In this document: piece by piece, positions 59,147 through 64,000 of the stretch
Numbering within the stretch: the first letter of the stretch is position 1
Layout: the number at the start of each line of letters is the position of its first letter
NCBI RefSeq assembly: GCF_004103695.1
Contig: NZ_CP035280.1
Location: forward strand, 2,356,001-2,420,000
DNA: 64,000 nucleotides
Origin: Clostridium sp. JN-9
GTDB lineage: Bacteria; Bacillota; Clostridia; Clostridiales; Clostridiaceae
Reading direction: 5' to 3'
Made by a program: the position numbers and the translations under genes
The notes under the pieces: generated by a model
What the model was told of the DNA's origin: nothing
The model's input: only the letters and a program-made list of their open reading frames with translations
Databases searched by the model: none

Positions 59147-59443
59147 TTAATCTTCTATGATTTCTTTTCCACAGAAAGGACAATACTTAATTCCATTATC
59201 TTCTCTGTCTCCTTCTGGGGTTGTAAATGTATTACTACACTCAGTATCATAATATTCTCCATCAACATATGTCCATTTACATTTTTCTATTTTAATAACA
59301 TCCCATTTAATTTGTGTTTCAATTCCAATTTCCACTTTATCCTTTGGGATTATCTTTCCTAAAGAAAGTCCCTCAGATAGCAATTCAATTAAAGCTTCCT
59401 TTTGCTCTTTAGTACATTTAATTTCAATTCCTGTCATGTGCAT
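59147..59443 (-). CDS. Phage protein with C-terminal zinc-ribbon-like motif
   Basis: About 98 residues. TGIEIKCTKEQKEALIELLS, then WDVIKIEKCKWTYVDGEYYD and a C-terminal YCPFCGKEI, half of a zinc ribbon, with an earlier Cys at TECSN. ATG 59443 stands 7 bases after GGAGGGGG; ATG 59449 overlaps the previous stop. Function unknown. Confidence 0.6.
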   Translation of the reverse strand: MHMTGIEIKCTKEQKEALIELLSEGLSLGKIIPKDKVEIGIETQIKWDVIKIEKCKWTYVDGEYYDTECSNTFTTPEGDREDNGIKYCPFCGKEIIED

Positions 59444-59445
59444 TT

Positions 59446-59679
59446 TCATTCCCCCTCCACCTTATTTCCGTTGTAATCATTGCTCATTTCTCCGCCATTT
59501 TCATCATCAAAGAAAGTAATTTGCCCTTTTATCCGTCTTTTGGAGGCTCGCCTTGCCTTCTTCCTTTCTTTATCCTCCTTTACTACCTTCATGACTCTAT
59601 GCCAACAGGTCGGCCCCATTCCCCTTTGTCTACTGTTTTCATCTTTTAGCTTCCTATGGCATATTAAACACCGGTCCAT
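59446..59679 (-). CDS. DUF6011-like small Cys/His phage protein
   Basis: Protein of 77 residues: CLICHRKLKDENSRQRGMGP, then TCWHRV, a C-x2-C...C-x-H zinc site as in DUF6011-like proteins, followed by a basic helix (KERKKARRASKRRIKGQI) and an acidic end. It may bind nucleic acid. Overlaps the next gene. Confidence 0.6.
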   Translation of the reverse strand: MDRCLICHRKLKDENSRQRGMGPTCWHRVMKVVKEDKERKKARRASKRRIKGQITFFDDENGGEMSNDYNGNKVEGE

Positions 59680-59698
59680 ATAATCACCTTCCGTTTAA

Positions 59699-59724
59699 CA
59701 TAACCAGGAGCCTAAGCTCCTAGT
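59699..59724. repeat. Hairpin between the ArpU-like and DUF6011-like genes
   Basis: AACCAGGAGC (59701-59710) pairs with GCTCCTAGTT (59715-59724). No T run, so it may be a processing or pausing site rather than a full terminator. Confidence 0.4.
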
Positions 59725-59726
59725 TA

Positions 59727-60179
59727 TTATTCTCCTAAACCTTTTATGCCAAATAGCTGAACAGCTAATCTTCTTATTGCAATACCCTTAAGCCTATAAC
59801 AATGTCTTTCAGAGCACTCTAATGCTTCTTCCAAGGCTTGTCCTCTTGCACCTTCAATATAAAATAGTCTTAGCACCTTCTCATGCTTTTCATTGCCTTC
59901 ACCTTCAGAGAGTTTTTTCAATACATAATCAATCCTGTTTATAGCCCTTGATGTTTTCTTAAGTTCTTCTATTGCCTTTTGTTTCCTGTATAGTTTATTT
60001 ACCAGGATATCATCTGGAAGTCTGCTTCCGGATCCATGGGGCATTCCTGAGTAATCCGTATTCTTTATACATGCTAATTCTGCATTTATTTCAGATATCT
60101 CTCTTTTAAGATTATCTACTGAAGATGTTAAATCGTTGTAACTTCTTAAATAATTTTCTGCTTCTTTTACGTAATCCAT
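59727..60179 (-). CDS. ArpU/RinA-like late transcription regulator (DUF1492)
   Basis: Protein of 150 residues. An N-terminal coiled coil (DLTSSVDNLKREISEINAEL) is followed by a sigma-factor region-4-like C-terminus: LRLFYIEGARGQALEEALEC, SERHCYRLKGIAIRRLA. RinA/ArpU proteins switch on phage packaging and late genes. The place just before the packaging block fits, and the tandem terminators at 57.3 kb may be where it acts. Confidence 0.75.
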   Translation of the reverse strand: MDYVKEAENYLRSYNDLTSSVDNLKREISEINAELACIKNTDYSGMPHGSGSRLPDDILVNKLYRKQKAIEELKKTSRAINRIDYVLKKLSEGEGNEKHEKVLRLFYIEGARGQALEEALECSERHCYRLKGIAIRRLAVQLFGIKGLGE

Positions 60180-60191
60180 AATGTACCTCCG

Positions 60192-60413
60192 TCAATAATT
60201 AAGTCTCCCACCGCATTGTTCAGGATCATCTTTGCAAGCTAATTTACATATGTTTTCTAATTCACAGTTTCTGCAGCATTTGCCCTTGCACCCTGCCAAC
60301 GCATTATATTTACATTCTTCAGAATACTGATCCCCTCTCTTAGCTACAATACATAGGCTGCATGTTATTAGTGCAATTATAAAAAGCAATATCCCAATAA
60401 CAACTTTAATCAT
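60192..60413 (-). CDS. Small membrane protein with Cys-rich domain
   Basis: About 73 residues. An N-terminal hydrophobic helix (VVIGILLFIIALITCSLCIV) and a Cys-rich end with CKYNALAGCKGKCCRNCEL and CKLACKDDPEQC, about ten Cys. ATG 60413 stands 7 bases after GAAGGTG; the GTG at 60422 is also in frame. Function unknown. Confidence 0.55.
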   Translation of the reverse strand: MIKVVIGILLFIIALITCSLCIVAKRGDQYSEECKYNALAGCKGKCCRNCELENICKLACKDDPEQCGGRLNY

Positions 60414-60546
60414 CACTTTCACCTTCTAATTTTTCAAAATAAATAAAGGTATCATAAATTATTATTGTGCCTTTCCCTATAAACTGTTTAACCAATTGAA
60501 GTCTTTCCTTAAAGCTGTGGAAAGGTACGACTTCAACTACTTGCAT
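60406..60546 (-). CDS. Small phage protein, 46 aa
   Basis: GGAGGGAAAG before the ATG. Sequence MQVVEVVPFHSFKERLQLVK, then FIGKGTIIIYDTFIYF and an acidic end. It overlaps the next gene's start by 8 bases. No family recognised, but start, ribosome site and tiling support it. Confidence 0.5.
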   Translation of the reverse strand: MQVVEVVPFHSFKERLQLVKQFIGKGTIIIYDTFIYFEKLEGESDD

Positions 60547-60558
60547 ACACTTTCCCTC

Positions 60559-60720
60559 CTACCTTTCAATTACTTCACAGTCTGATTTTCTTATAATGCC
60601 ATCTTTAGTTATCCAACTCTCATGCCTTGGTTGGCTTTCCCCTTCTGCCTTATAAGTCTTTCCTATCTTATTTTTATACCAATAATTTTGGTTTTCACAT
60701 TCCATTATCATTATTCTCAT
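60559..60720 (-). CDS. Small phage protein, 53 aa
   Basis: GGAGG lies 6 bases before the ATG. Sequence MRIMIMECENQNYWYKNKIG, then WITKDGIIRKSDCEVIER, with the W...K.GK.Y pattern of small beta proteins in phage early regions. Ends in the ribosome site of the next gene. Function unknown. Confidence 0.55.
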   Translation of the reverse strand: MRIMIMECENQNYWYKNKIGKTYKAEGESQPRHESWITKDGIIRKSDCEVIER

Positions 60721-60731
60721 AGGATACCTCC

Positions 60732-61037
60732 TTAATATTTACCCTCATTTAAATCATCTTTTGATTTATTCCATACCATACGGCTTGAGGTATAGATATT
60801 ATTTAAGATTCTCATTACATCCTCAACTCTGTCTTTCCATGGTGGATCCTTTTTCTTTCCTATTTCTACTCTTCTTACTTCAAAATATATCTGACTCCAT
60901 CTGTCATACTGTGCTAATGCATCCTTGTGGAGCTGATAAGCTGTAGTATAATCGTTATCCTGTAAATACTTGAACCTGTCCACAATATCTATAAAATTAT
61001 TAACATCCTCCTGGTACATCTCTTCTGGCTTCTCCAT
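60732..61037 (-). CDS. Helical phage early protein, 101 aa
   Basis: Mostly helical and charged: NNFIDIVDRFKYLQDNDYTT and RVEDVMRILNNIYTSSRMVW. It starts inside the preceding gene (38-base overlap). The start codon is uncertain, since neither ATG 61037 nor ATG 61019 has a strong ribosome site. No family recognised. Confidence 0.55.
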   Translation of the reverse strand: MEKPEEMYQEDVNNFIDIVDRFKYLQDNDYTTAYQLHKDALAQYDRWSQIYFEVRRVEIGKKKDPPWKDRVEDVMRILNNIYTSSRMVWNKSKDDLNEGKY

Positions 61038-61788
61038 TGCTGCTTACCAACTCCATTCGCTCTATTTTCCCTCTTACTGCCAATGCTGACCTCTTTTCTC
61101 CGAGTCTTTGTGCGATTATTTCAGGGCTGTAACCTTTACTTCGTAAGTTAAGTAATATTTTTATTTCTTCATTGGTCCATGGAATATGATTGTCAGCTTT
61201 CAAAGGCCTTTGCTTTAATCCTAGATCACACATTCTCCTTTTAATAGCTCCTCCGGTTCTTCTTAATCTGTCCGAAATGTCCCGATAACTGTACCTATAT
61301 GAATTCAGCATATTTATAAGTGTATTATCTTCTTCCCTTGTCCAAGGAGTCTTTTTATACTTTACTGCAGCCATATCAGCCTCCCTTTTTTCGTCTGCCC
61401 ATTTTGGTTCAGCTCCTAACATATCTTTTTCAAATTTACTAAAATCAACAATATCTTTATTCTTTTCTGCCCATTTCCAAAACTTATCTATATCTATCAC
61501 TTTATATTCTTTATTTATGCTTTTTTTCATTTTCACAGGAAGTCCATATCTGCACCATCTATCAAGAATCCATGAATAACTTGAGCCTTTCCCTAAAGCC
61601 TTAGCAAGTTCATTAATAGTTATCTCTATACCGGAATGTAAATGTCTACGCAGCCCTATTTTATATGCTTTAACTTTTACAGCTTGTACAGTCCTGCCAA
61701 GATTAGCAGCTATTGAAGGAATTGATATCATGCCCCATTTATCCTGAAGGTAATCACATTCTTCCTGTGTCCATTTCCGATTTTCCAT
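61000..61788 (-). CDS. Phage protein with three Myb/SANT-like DNA-binding units
   Basis: Protein of 262 residues. Three related units begin with a W-T-x-E-E/C pattern: KWTQEECDYLQDKWGMISIP (about 4), PWTREEDNTLINMLNSYRYS (about 150) and PWTNEEIKILLNLRSKGYSP (about 205). Each continues into a helix-turn-helix (SIAANLGRTVQAVKVKAYKI in the first). A further HTH-like segment lies at INELAKALGKGSSYSW. It should bind DNA, perhaps as an early regulator. Confidence 0.7.
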   Translation of the reverse strand: MENRKWTQEECDYLQDKWGMISIPSIAANLGRTVQAVKVKAYKIGLRRHLHSGIEITINELAKALGKGSSYSWILDRWCRYGLPVKMKKSINKEYKVIDIDKFWKWAEKNKDIVDFSKFEKDMLGAEPKWADEKREADMAAVKYKKTPWTREEDNTLINMLNSYRYSYRDISDRLRRTGGAIKRRMCDLGLKQRPLKADNHIPWTNEEIKILLNLRSKGYSPEIIAQRLGEKRSALAVRGKIERMELVSSNGEARRDVPGGC

Positions 61789-61811
61789 TTTATAAGCTCC
61801 TTATTTTAAAT

Positions 61812-61871
61812 TTACAGGCTTGTACATGTTTCATTTAGCTTGTCTACAAGGATGATTCTTATTTTTGGCAT
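61812..61871 (-). CDS. Very short frame, 19 aa, doubtful
   Basis: GGGAGAAT stands 5 bases before an ATG opening MPKIRIILVDKLNETCTSL. It fits the gap between two genes and has a fair ribosome site, but 19 codons are too few to judge. Confidence 0.25.
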   Translation of the reverse strand: MPKIRIILVDKLNETCTSL

Positions 61872-61874
61872 TTC

Positions 61875-62303
61875 TTATTCTCCCTTCTCTTTTTTTCTCT
61901 TACTATAAATCTTCTTTAATTCTTCATAAATAATCCAACCGTCTGCATCTCCGTACTTTTTATTTCTGCATACCCAAGTCAACATTAATTCAGGGTATTT
62001 ATAATCAAACATCTTGCGGCGTAGCTCCCCTTGTTGTGTAGCCGTTCCCAACGATTTGACATCAATTAATTCTTCAGACCCATCAAGATGATATATAAGA
62101 AAATCCGGAGTATAGGTTGTAGCTCTATAGCTTTTACCACACTTTTTAAATTTAGAAATTAACTCATATTTAGGCTGTAACTCAAAATTTAAAATTTTGT
62201 CTTTAGCTTTTAAACCCTTGAGATACTCATAATATTTAGCCTCATCTTTGCTTTGAAATTTTATGCCATCAACGGTAATCCAATCGTTTCTATATTTACT
62301 CAT
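61875..62303 (-). CDS. DUF1064 nuclease-like phage protein
   Basis: Protein of 142 residues. FQSKDEAKYYEYLKGLKAKD, YTPDFLIYHLDG and LIDVKSLG give the E...PD...D-x-K pattern of PD-(D/E)XK nucleases; the family is DUF1064, near replication genes in Gram-positive phages and related to Holliday junction resolvases. ATG after GGGGGGAAGG, overlapping the HNH gene by 8 bases. Confidence 0.8.
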   Translation of the reverse strand: MSKYRNDWITVDGIKFQSKDEAKYYEYLKGLKAKDKILNFELQPKYELISKFKKCGKSYRATTYTPDFLIYHLDGSEELIDVKSLGTATQQGELRRKMFDYKYPELMLTWVCRNKKYGDADGWIIYEELKKIYSKRKKEKGE

Positions 62304-62652
62304 ATAGCCTTCCCCCCATTAGCCTGCGAATTATTTCATCTTTTGAATATCCCTCCGGATAAATCCTGAACCTTCTGAATATTTTATCTGCCTGTTTTTT
62401 ACTGAGTCCTATTAGTTTTCTTATTTCATCCTCTGAATAAAATTCTTTATCCAGGAGAGCTTCAAGTTTCCTTTGAAGCTCAATCTTATAACTTAAATCA
62501 GTCCTCCTGCAGCAATGTGGGCCTTTGTCCCCTTTATGGTCCTCAAAACAGAGATATTTGAAATTTAGAGGGAAGTCCAGGCCTAATTGAGAACGAAAGA
62601 TAATATGATGACGTTCCACATTAGGGTTCCCACAGGCTTCACACTCTTCCAA
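62296..62652 (-). CDS. HNH-endonuclease-like protein, paralogue of 7330-7725
   Basis: 118 residues from TTG 62652, which follows GAGGTG by 7 bases. CEACGNPNVERHHIIFRSQL, LNFKYLCFEDH, GDKGPHCC and the C-terminal IIRRLMG mirror the chromosomal protein next to rarA over the whole length. It should have the same fold and function, likely zinc-dependent nucleic acid binding or cutting. Confidence 0.65.
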   Translation of the reverse strand: MEECEACGNPNVERHHIIFRSQLGLDFPLNFKYLCFEDHKGDKGPHCCRRTDLSYKIELQRKLEALLDKEFYSEDEIRKLIGLSKKQADKIFRRFRIYPEGYSKDEIIRRLMGGRLYE

Positions 62653-62932
62653 TGTTTCGCACCTCGATTTCAATAACACCCTTAGGTTTCAATCCTCTAT
62701 CTATTAATTTTTTCTCATGCCTTAAAAATACTTGGCTTATATCAATTCCATTAAGCTGTAGCTTGTCCAAAATTCCTATACAAACTTGGATTATATCTAA
62801 TGCTTCCTCTGCTATGTTTGCTAGATCCTTTTCATTAATACCTTTAACAAGTTCGCAAGTTTCTTCACACAGCTTATATTTATGTTTTAACCAATTATAA
62901 TCTCTATCTAAAACCATTAATTTAGACTTCAT
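62639..62932 (-). CDS. MazG-like nucleotide pyrophosphohydrolase
   Basis: Protein of 97 residues. YKLCEETCELVKGI and IAEEALDIIQVCIGIL give the EExxE...ExxD pattern of MazG-like enzymes, which hydrolyse nucleoside triphosphates. In phages it may adjust nucleotide pools or lower alarmone levels. Overlaps both neighbours. Confidence 0.75.
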   Translation of the reverse strand: MKSKLMVLDRDYNWLKHKYKLCEETCELVKGINEKDLANIAEEALDIIQVCIGILDKLQLNGIDISQVFLRHEKKLIDRGLKPKGVIEIEVRNIGRV

Positions 62933-63071
62933 TCCTAAACCTCCTAACGCTCTGCATTGACCATTCTCTTAACTTAATAATCATCCTAGTAAATTTTTCT
63001 TTTTGTCTGTCATTAGAAGAATTTATTTTAGAATTTACTTTTAAGTTAAACTCTATATAGTTAATAACCAT
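62922..63071 (-). CDS. Small phage protein, 49 aa
   Basis: Sequence MVINYIEFNLKVNSKINSSN, then FTRMIIKLREWSMQSVRR; basic and helical. The start follows GATTGATAAG, a weak ribosome site, but it overlaps the gene before and after by about 11 bases, as its neighbours do. No family. Confidence 0.5.
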   Translation of the reverse strand: MVINYIEFNLKVNSKINSSNDRQKEKFTRMIIKLREWSMQSVRRFRNEV

Positions 63072-63189
63072 TCTTATCAATCCTTTTTATATTTTCTTCT
63101 TTCACCATATCGATTGCTTTCTGTAGGCTCATACCGTTTTCCCACAGTTTTAGTATGAGCTCTACTAATTCATAAATATTATTTTTCAT
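63061..63189 (-). CDS. Small phage protein, 42 aa
   Basis: Sequence MKNNIYELVELILKLWENGM, then SLQKAIDMVKEENIKRID. One amphipathic helix pair. It starts inside the preceding gene's end and overlaps the next gene. The tight overlaps suggest coupled translation. Function unknown. Confidence 0.5.
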   Translation of the reverse strand: MKNNIYELVELILKLWENGMSLQKAIDMVKEENIKRIDKNGY

Positions 63190-63430
63190 CTAGTATATCC
63201 GAAAGTTTTAACGCTTCTACTGCCTTTCTTCTATATGAGTTAATCTTTGATTCTAAAGCTTCATTGTCCCTGAATTCTGCATAAACTACCATGCCACATA
63301 ATGTACCTTCCAGTGCTTTTTTTAATCTGTCCCTATCATCTTTAACTTCTATATAAGCTTTTTCAAGTTTCTCATTTTCCTTTCGTTTAAGATATTTTAA
63401 CTTAAGATATTTCAAAAAGTTCTTTCCCAT
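63179..63430 (-). CDS. Coiled-coil phage protein, 83 aa
   Basis: Basic helical N-terminus (LKYLKLKYLKRKENEKLEKA) and a helical end with YRRKAVEALKLSDI. It lies 11 bases behind the DnaC-like gene with GGAGG upstream. Function unknown. Confidence 0.5.
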   Translation of the reverse strand: MGKNFLKYLKLKYLKRKENEKLEKAYIEVKDDRDRLKKALEGTLCGMVVYAEFRDNEALESKINSYRRKAVEALKLSDILDEK

Positions 63431-63441
63431 GGAACTCCCTC

Positions 63442-64000
63442 CTATTTAAACAATAAGTTTGTTAAATCTTCGTTTTCTTTTTTGGATATTATTGACCTTA
63501 TACTTTCATCAGGAAGATATATTGGAACCGCCATTTTCTCAATTCTGTTCTTAATTCTGTCATCATGCTTAAGCTCTTCAATCTTTCCGTTGGAAGTAAA
63601 TAAGGTTACTTTTTGTCTAGTCATCCTATAATCAAGTATTGAGTAAAATATTTCGTTGACCCAATCACTCTCTTTTTCTACCCCTATATCATCTAAAATC
63701 AAGCATTGAACTCCTCGTATTGCTTCAATTAAATCGGATTGTGTAAACTCCGATTTTTTATCATAGCTCTTTTTTATTTCTGCTAATAAATCTATTGTTG
63801 TAGTAAACTTTACTCCTGCTTTCTTGGAAGTCATTAAGGCATTCCCAATGCTTACAGCTAACCTTGTTTTACCGGATCCTTTTACATAGCTGTAAAAATA
63901 CAATCCTTTTCCTCTCTCTTGGAATTCTTCAAAATTCTTAACAAAGTTTACTGCAGCTTTTTTAGCTCTTGCAGCTCTAGCCTGTGAAACTTCATTCTTA
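63442..64000 (-). CDS. DnaC-like replication ATPase (helicase loader), cut by window edge
   Basis: The frame is open to base 64,000, so the N-terminus is outside. Visible are FEEFQERGKGLYFYSYVKGS, then GKTRLAVSIGNAL (Walker A; the first Gly of the usual GxxGxGKT is Tyr/Val here), Walker B VQCLILDDIGVEK, sensor 1 TLFTSN and the RIKNRI arginine region. The family loads the DnaB helicase or phage equivalents. It marks the replication part of the prophage. Confidence 0.85.
   Translation of the reverse strand, partial: KNEVSQARAARAKKAAVNFVKNFEEFQERGKGLYFYSYVKGSGKTRLAVSIGNALMTSKKAGVKFTTTIDLLAEIKKSYDKKSEFTQSDLIEAIRGVQCLILDDIGVEKESDWVNEIFYSILDYRMTRQKVTLFTSNGKIEELKHDDRIKNRIEKMAVPIYLPDESIRSIISKKENEDLTNLLFK

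Larger units (their letters stand above)
27085..64000 (-). mobile_element. Prophage, PBSX-like contractile-tailed (myovirus-type), right end outside window
   Basis: From the tRNA scar to the window edge nearly all genes are on the minus strand, in the standard order early regulation, terminase, portal, protease, capsid, sheath, tube, tape measure, baseplate, fibre, lysis. Sheath, tube and XkdP/Q/R/S/T-like genes point to a contractile tail of the PBSX kind. Integrase and repressor are not seen and should lie past 64,000. A ParM/ParR and ATPase block sits between lysis and the attachment site. Confidence 0.88.

Overview
The window looks like a low-GC, spore-forming Clostridium (sensu stricto type). 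It is strongly AT-rich, has AGGAGG ribosome binding sites with many TTG and GTG starts, and carries clostridial housekeeping genes. It splits into a chromosomal part (1 to about 27,084) and a prophage (about 27,085 to beyond 64,000). No ribosomal RNA gene, complete tRNA gene or CRISPR array is visible.

Chromosomal part. Two DDE transposase genes lie at the left edge. Then come a four-S1-domain ribosomal protein S1 homologue, an FMN-dependent glutamate-synthase-like protein, a GGDEF diguanylate cyclase, RarA, an HNH-like protein, a HesB-like protein, PlsC, a YitT-family membrane protein, a receiver protein with a Glu in place of the phospho-acceptor Asp, an SDR reductase, a DUF2156 protein, thiol peroxidase, TrmB and an M50 protease. 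From 15.1 to 16.8 kb is a graveyard of nested IS remnants (IS1595-like and IS256-like) mixed with palindromic AT-rich repeats. A sortase-anchored double 5'-nucleotidase follows, then a complete IS66-type element with a perfect 8-bp target duplication, a beta-propeller/phosphodiester-glycosidase pair, a PIN-PhoH protein and a Pro/Tyr-rich coat-like protein.

Prophage. The left end is a 3' tRNA remnant (27,085-27,112) backed by its terminator. Almost every phage gene is on the minus strand, so the right end of the window is early and the left end is late. Right to left: replication and early regulation (DnaC-like ATPase, MazG-like, HNH, DUF1064 nuclease, Myb-like protein, ArpU/RinA-like regulator, Rha/ORF6C antirepressor); packaging and head (TerS with an inserted HNH domain, TerL, a portal-MuF-zincin fusion, prohead protease, capsid); a PBSX-like contractile tail (sheath, tube, chaperone with a -1 frameshift, tape measure, hub, baseplate J); a diversity-generating retroelement; lysis genes (XhlA-like, amidase, LLH-type holin); and a plasmid-like block with ParM/ParR and a VirB4/HerA-like ATPase with small membrane proteins.

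The most notable system is the diversity-generating retroelement at 34.5-37.9 kb: Avd, template repeat (TR), reverse transcriptase (RT) with YMDD, and a target gene whose variable repeat (VR) differs from the template only at template adenines. The VR has also lost one adenine, which frameshifts the target and separates its lectin-like part from an Ig-like tail. A next retrohoming event from the intact template could repair this. Other points of interest are the portal-MuF-metalloprotease fusion with a small acidic gene behind it, the HNH domain inside TerS, a moron with its own promoter and terminator, and the partition/secretion-like block next to the attachment site. Several single-base losses (VR, tape measure A7, a regulator start) could be biological or could be consensus errors; reads would decide.
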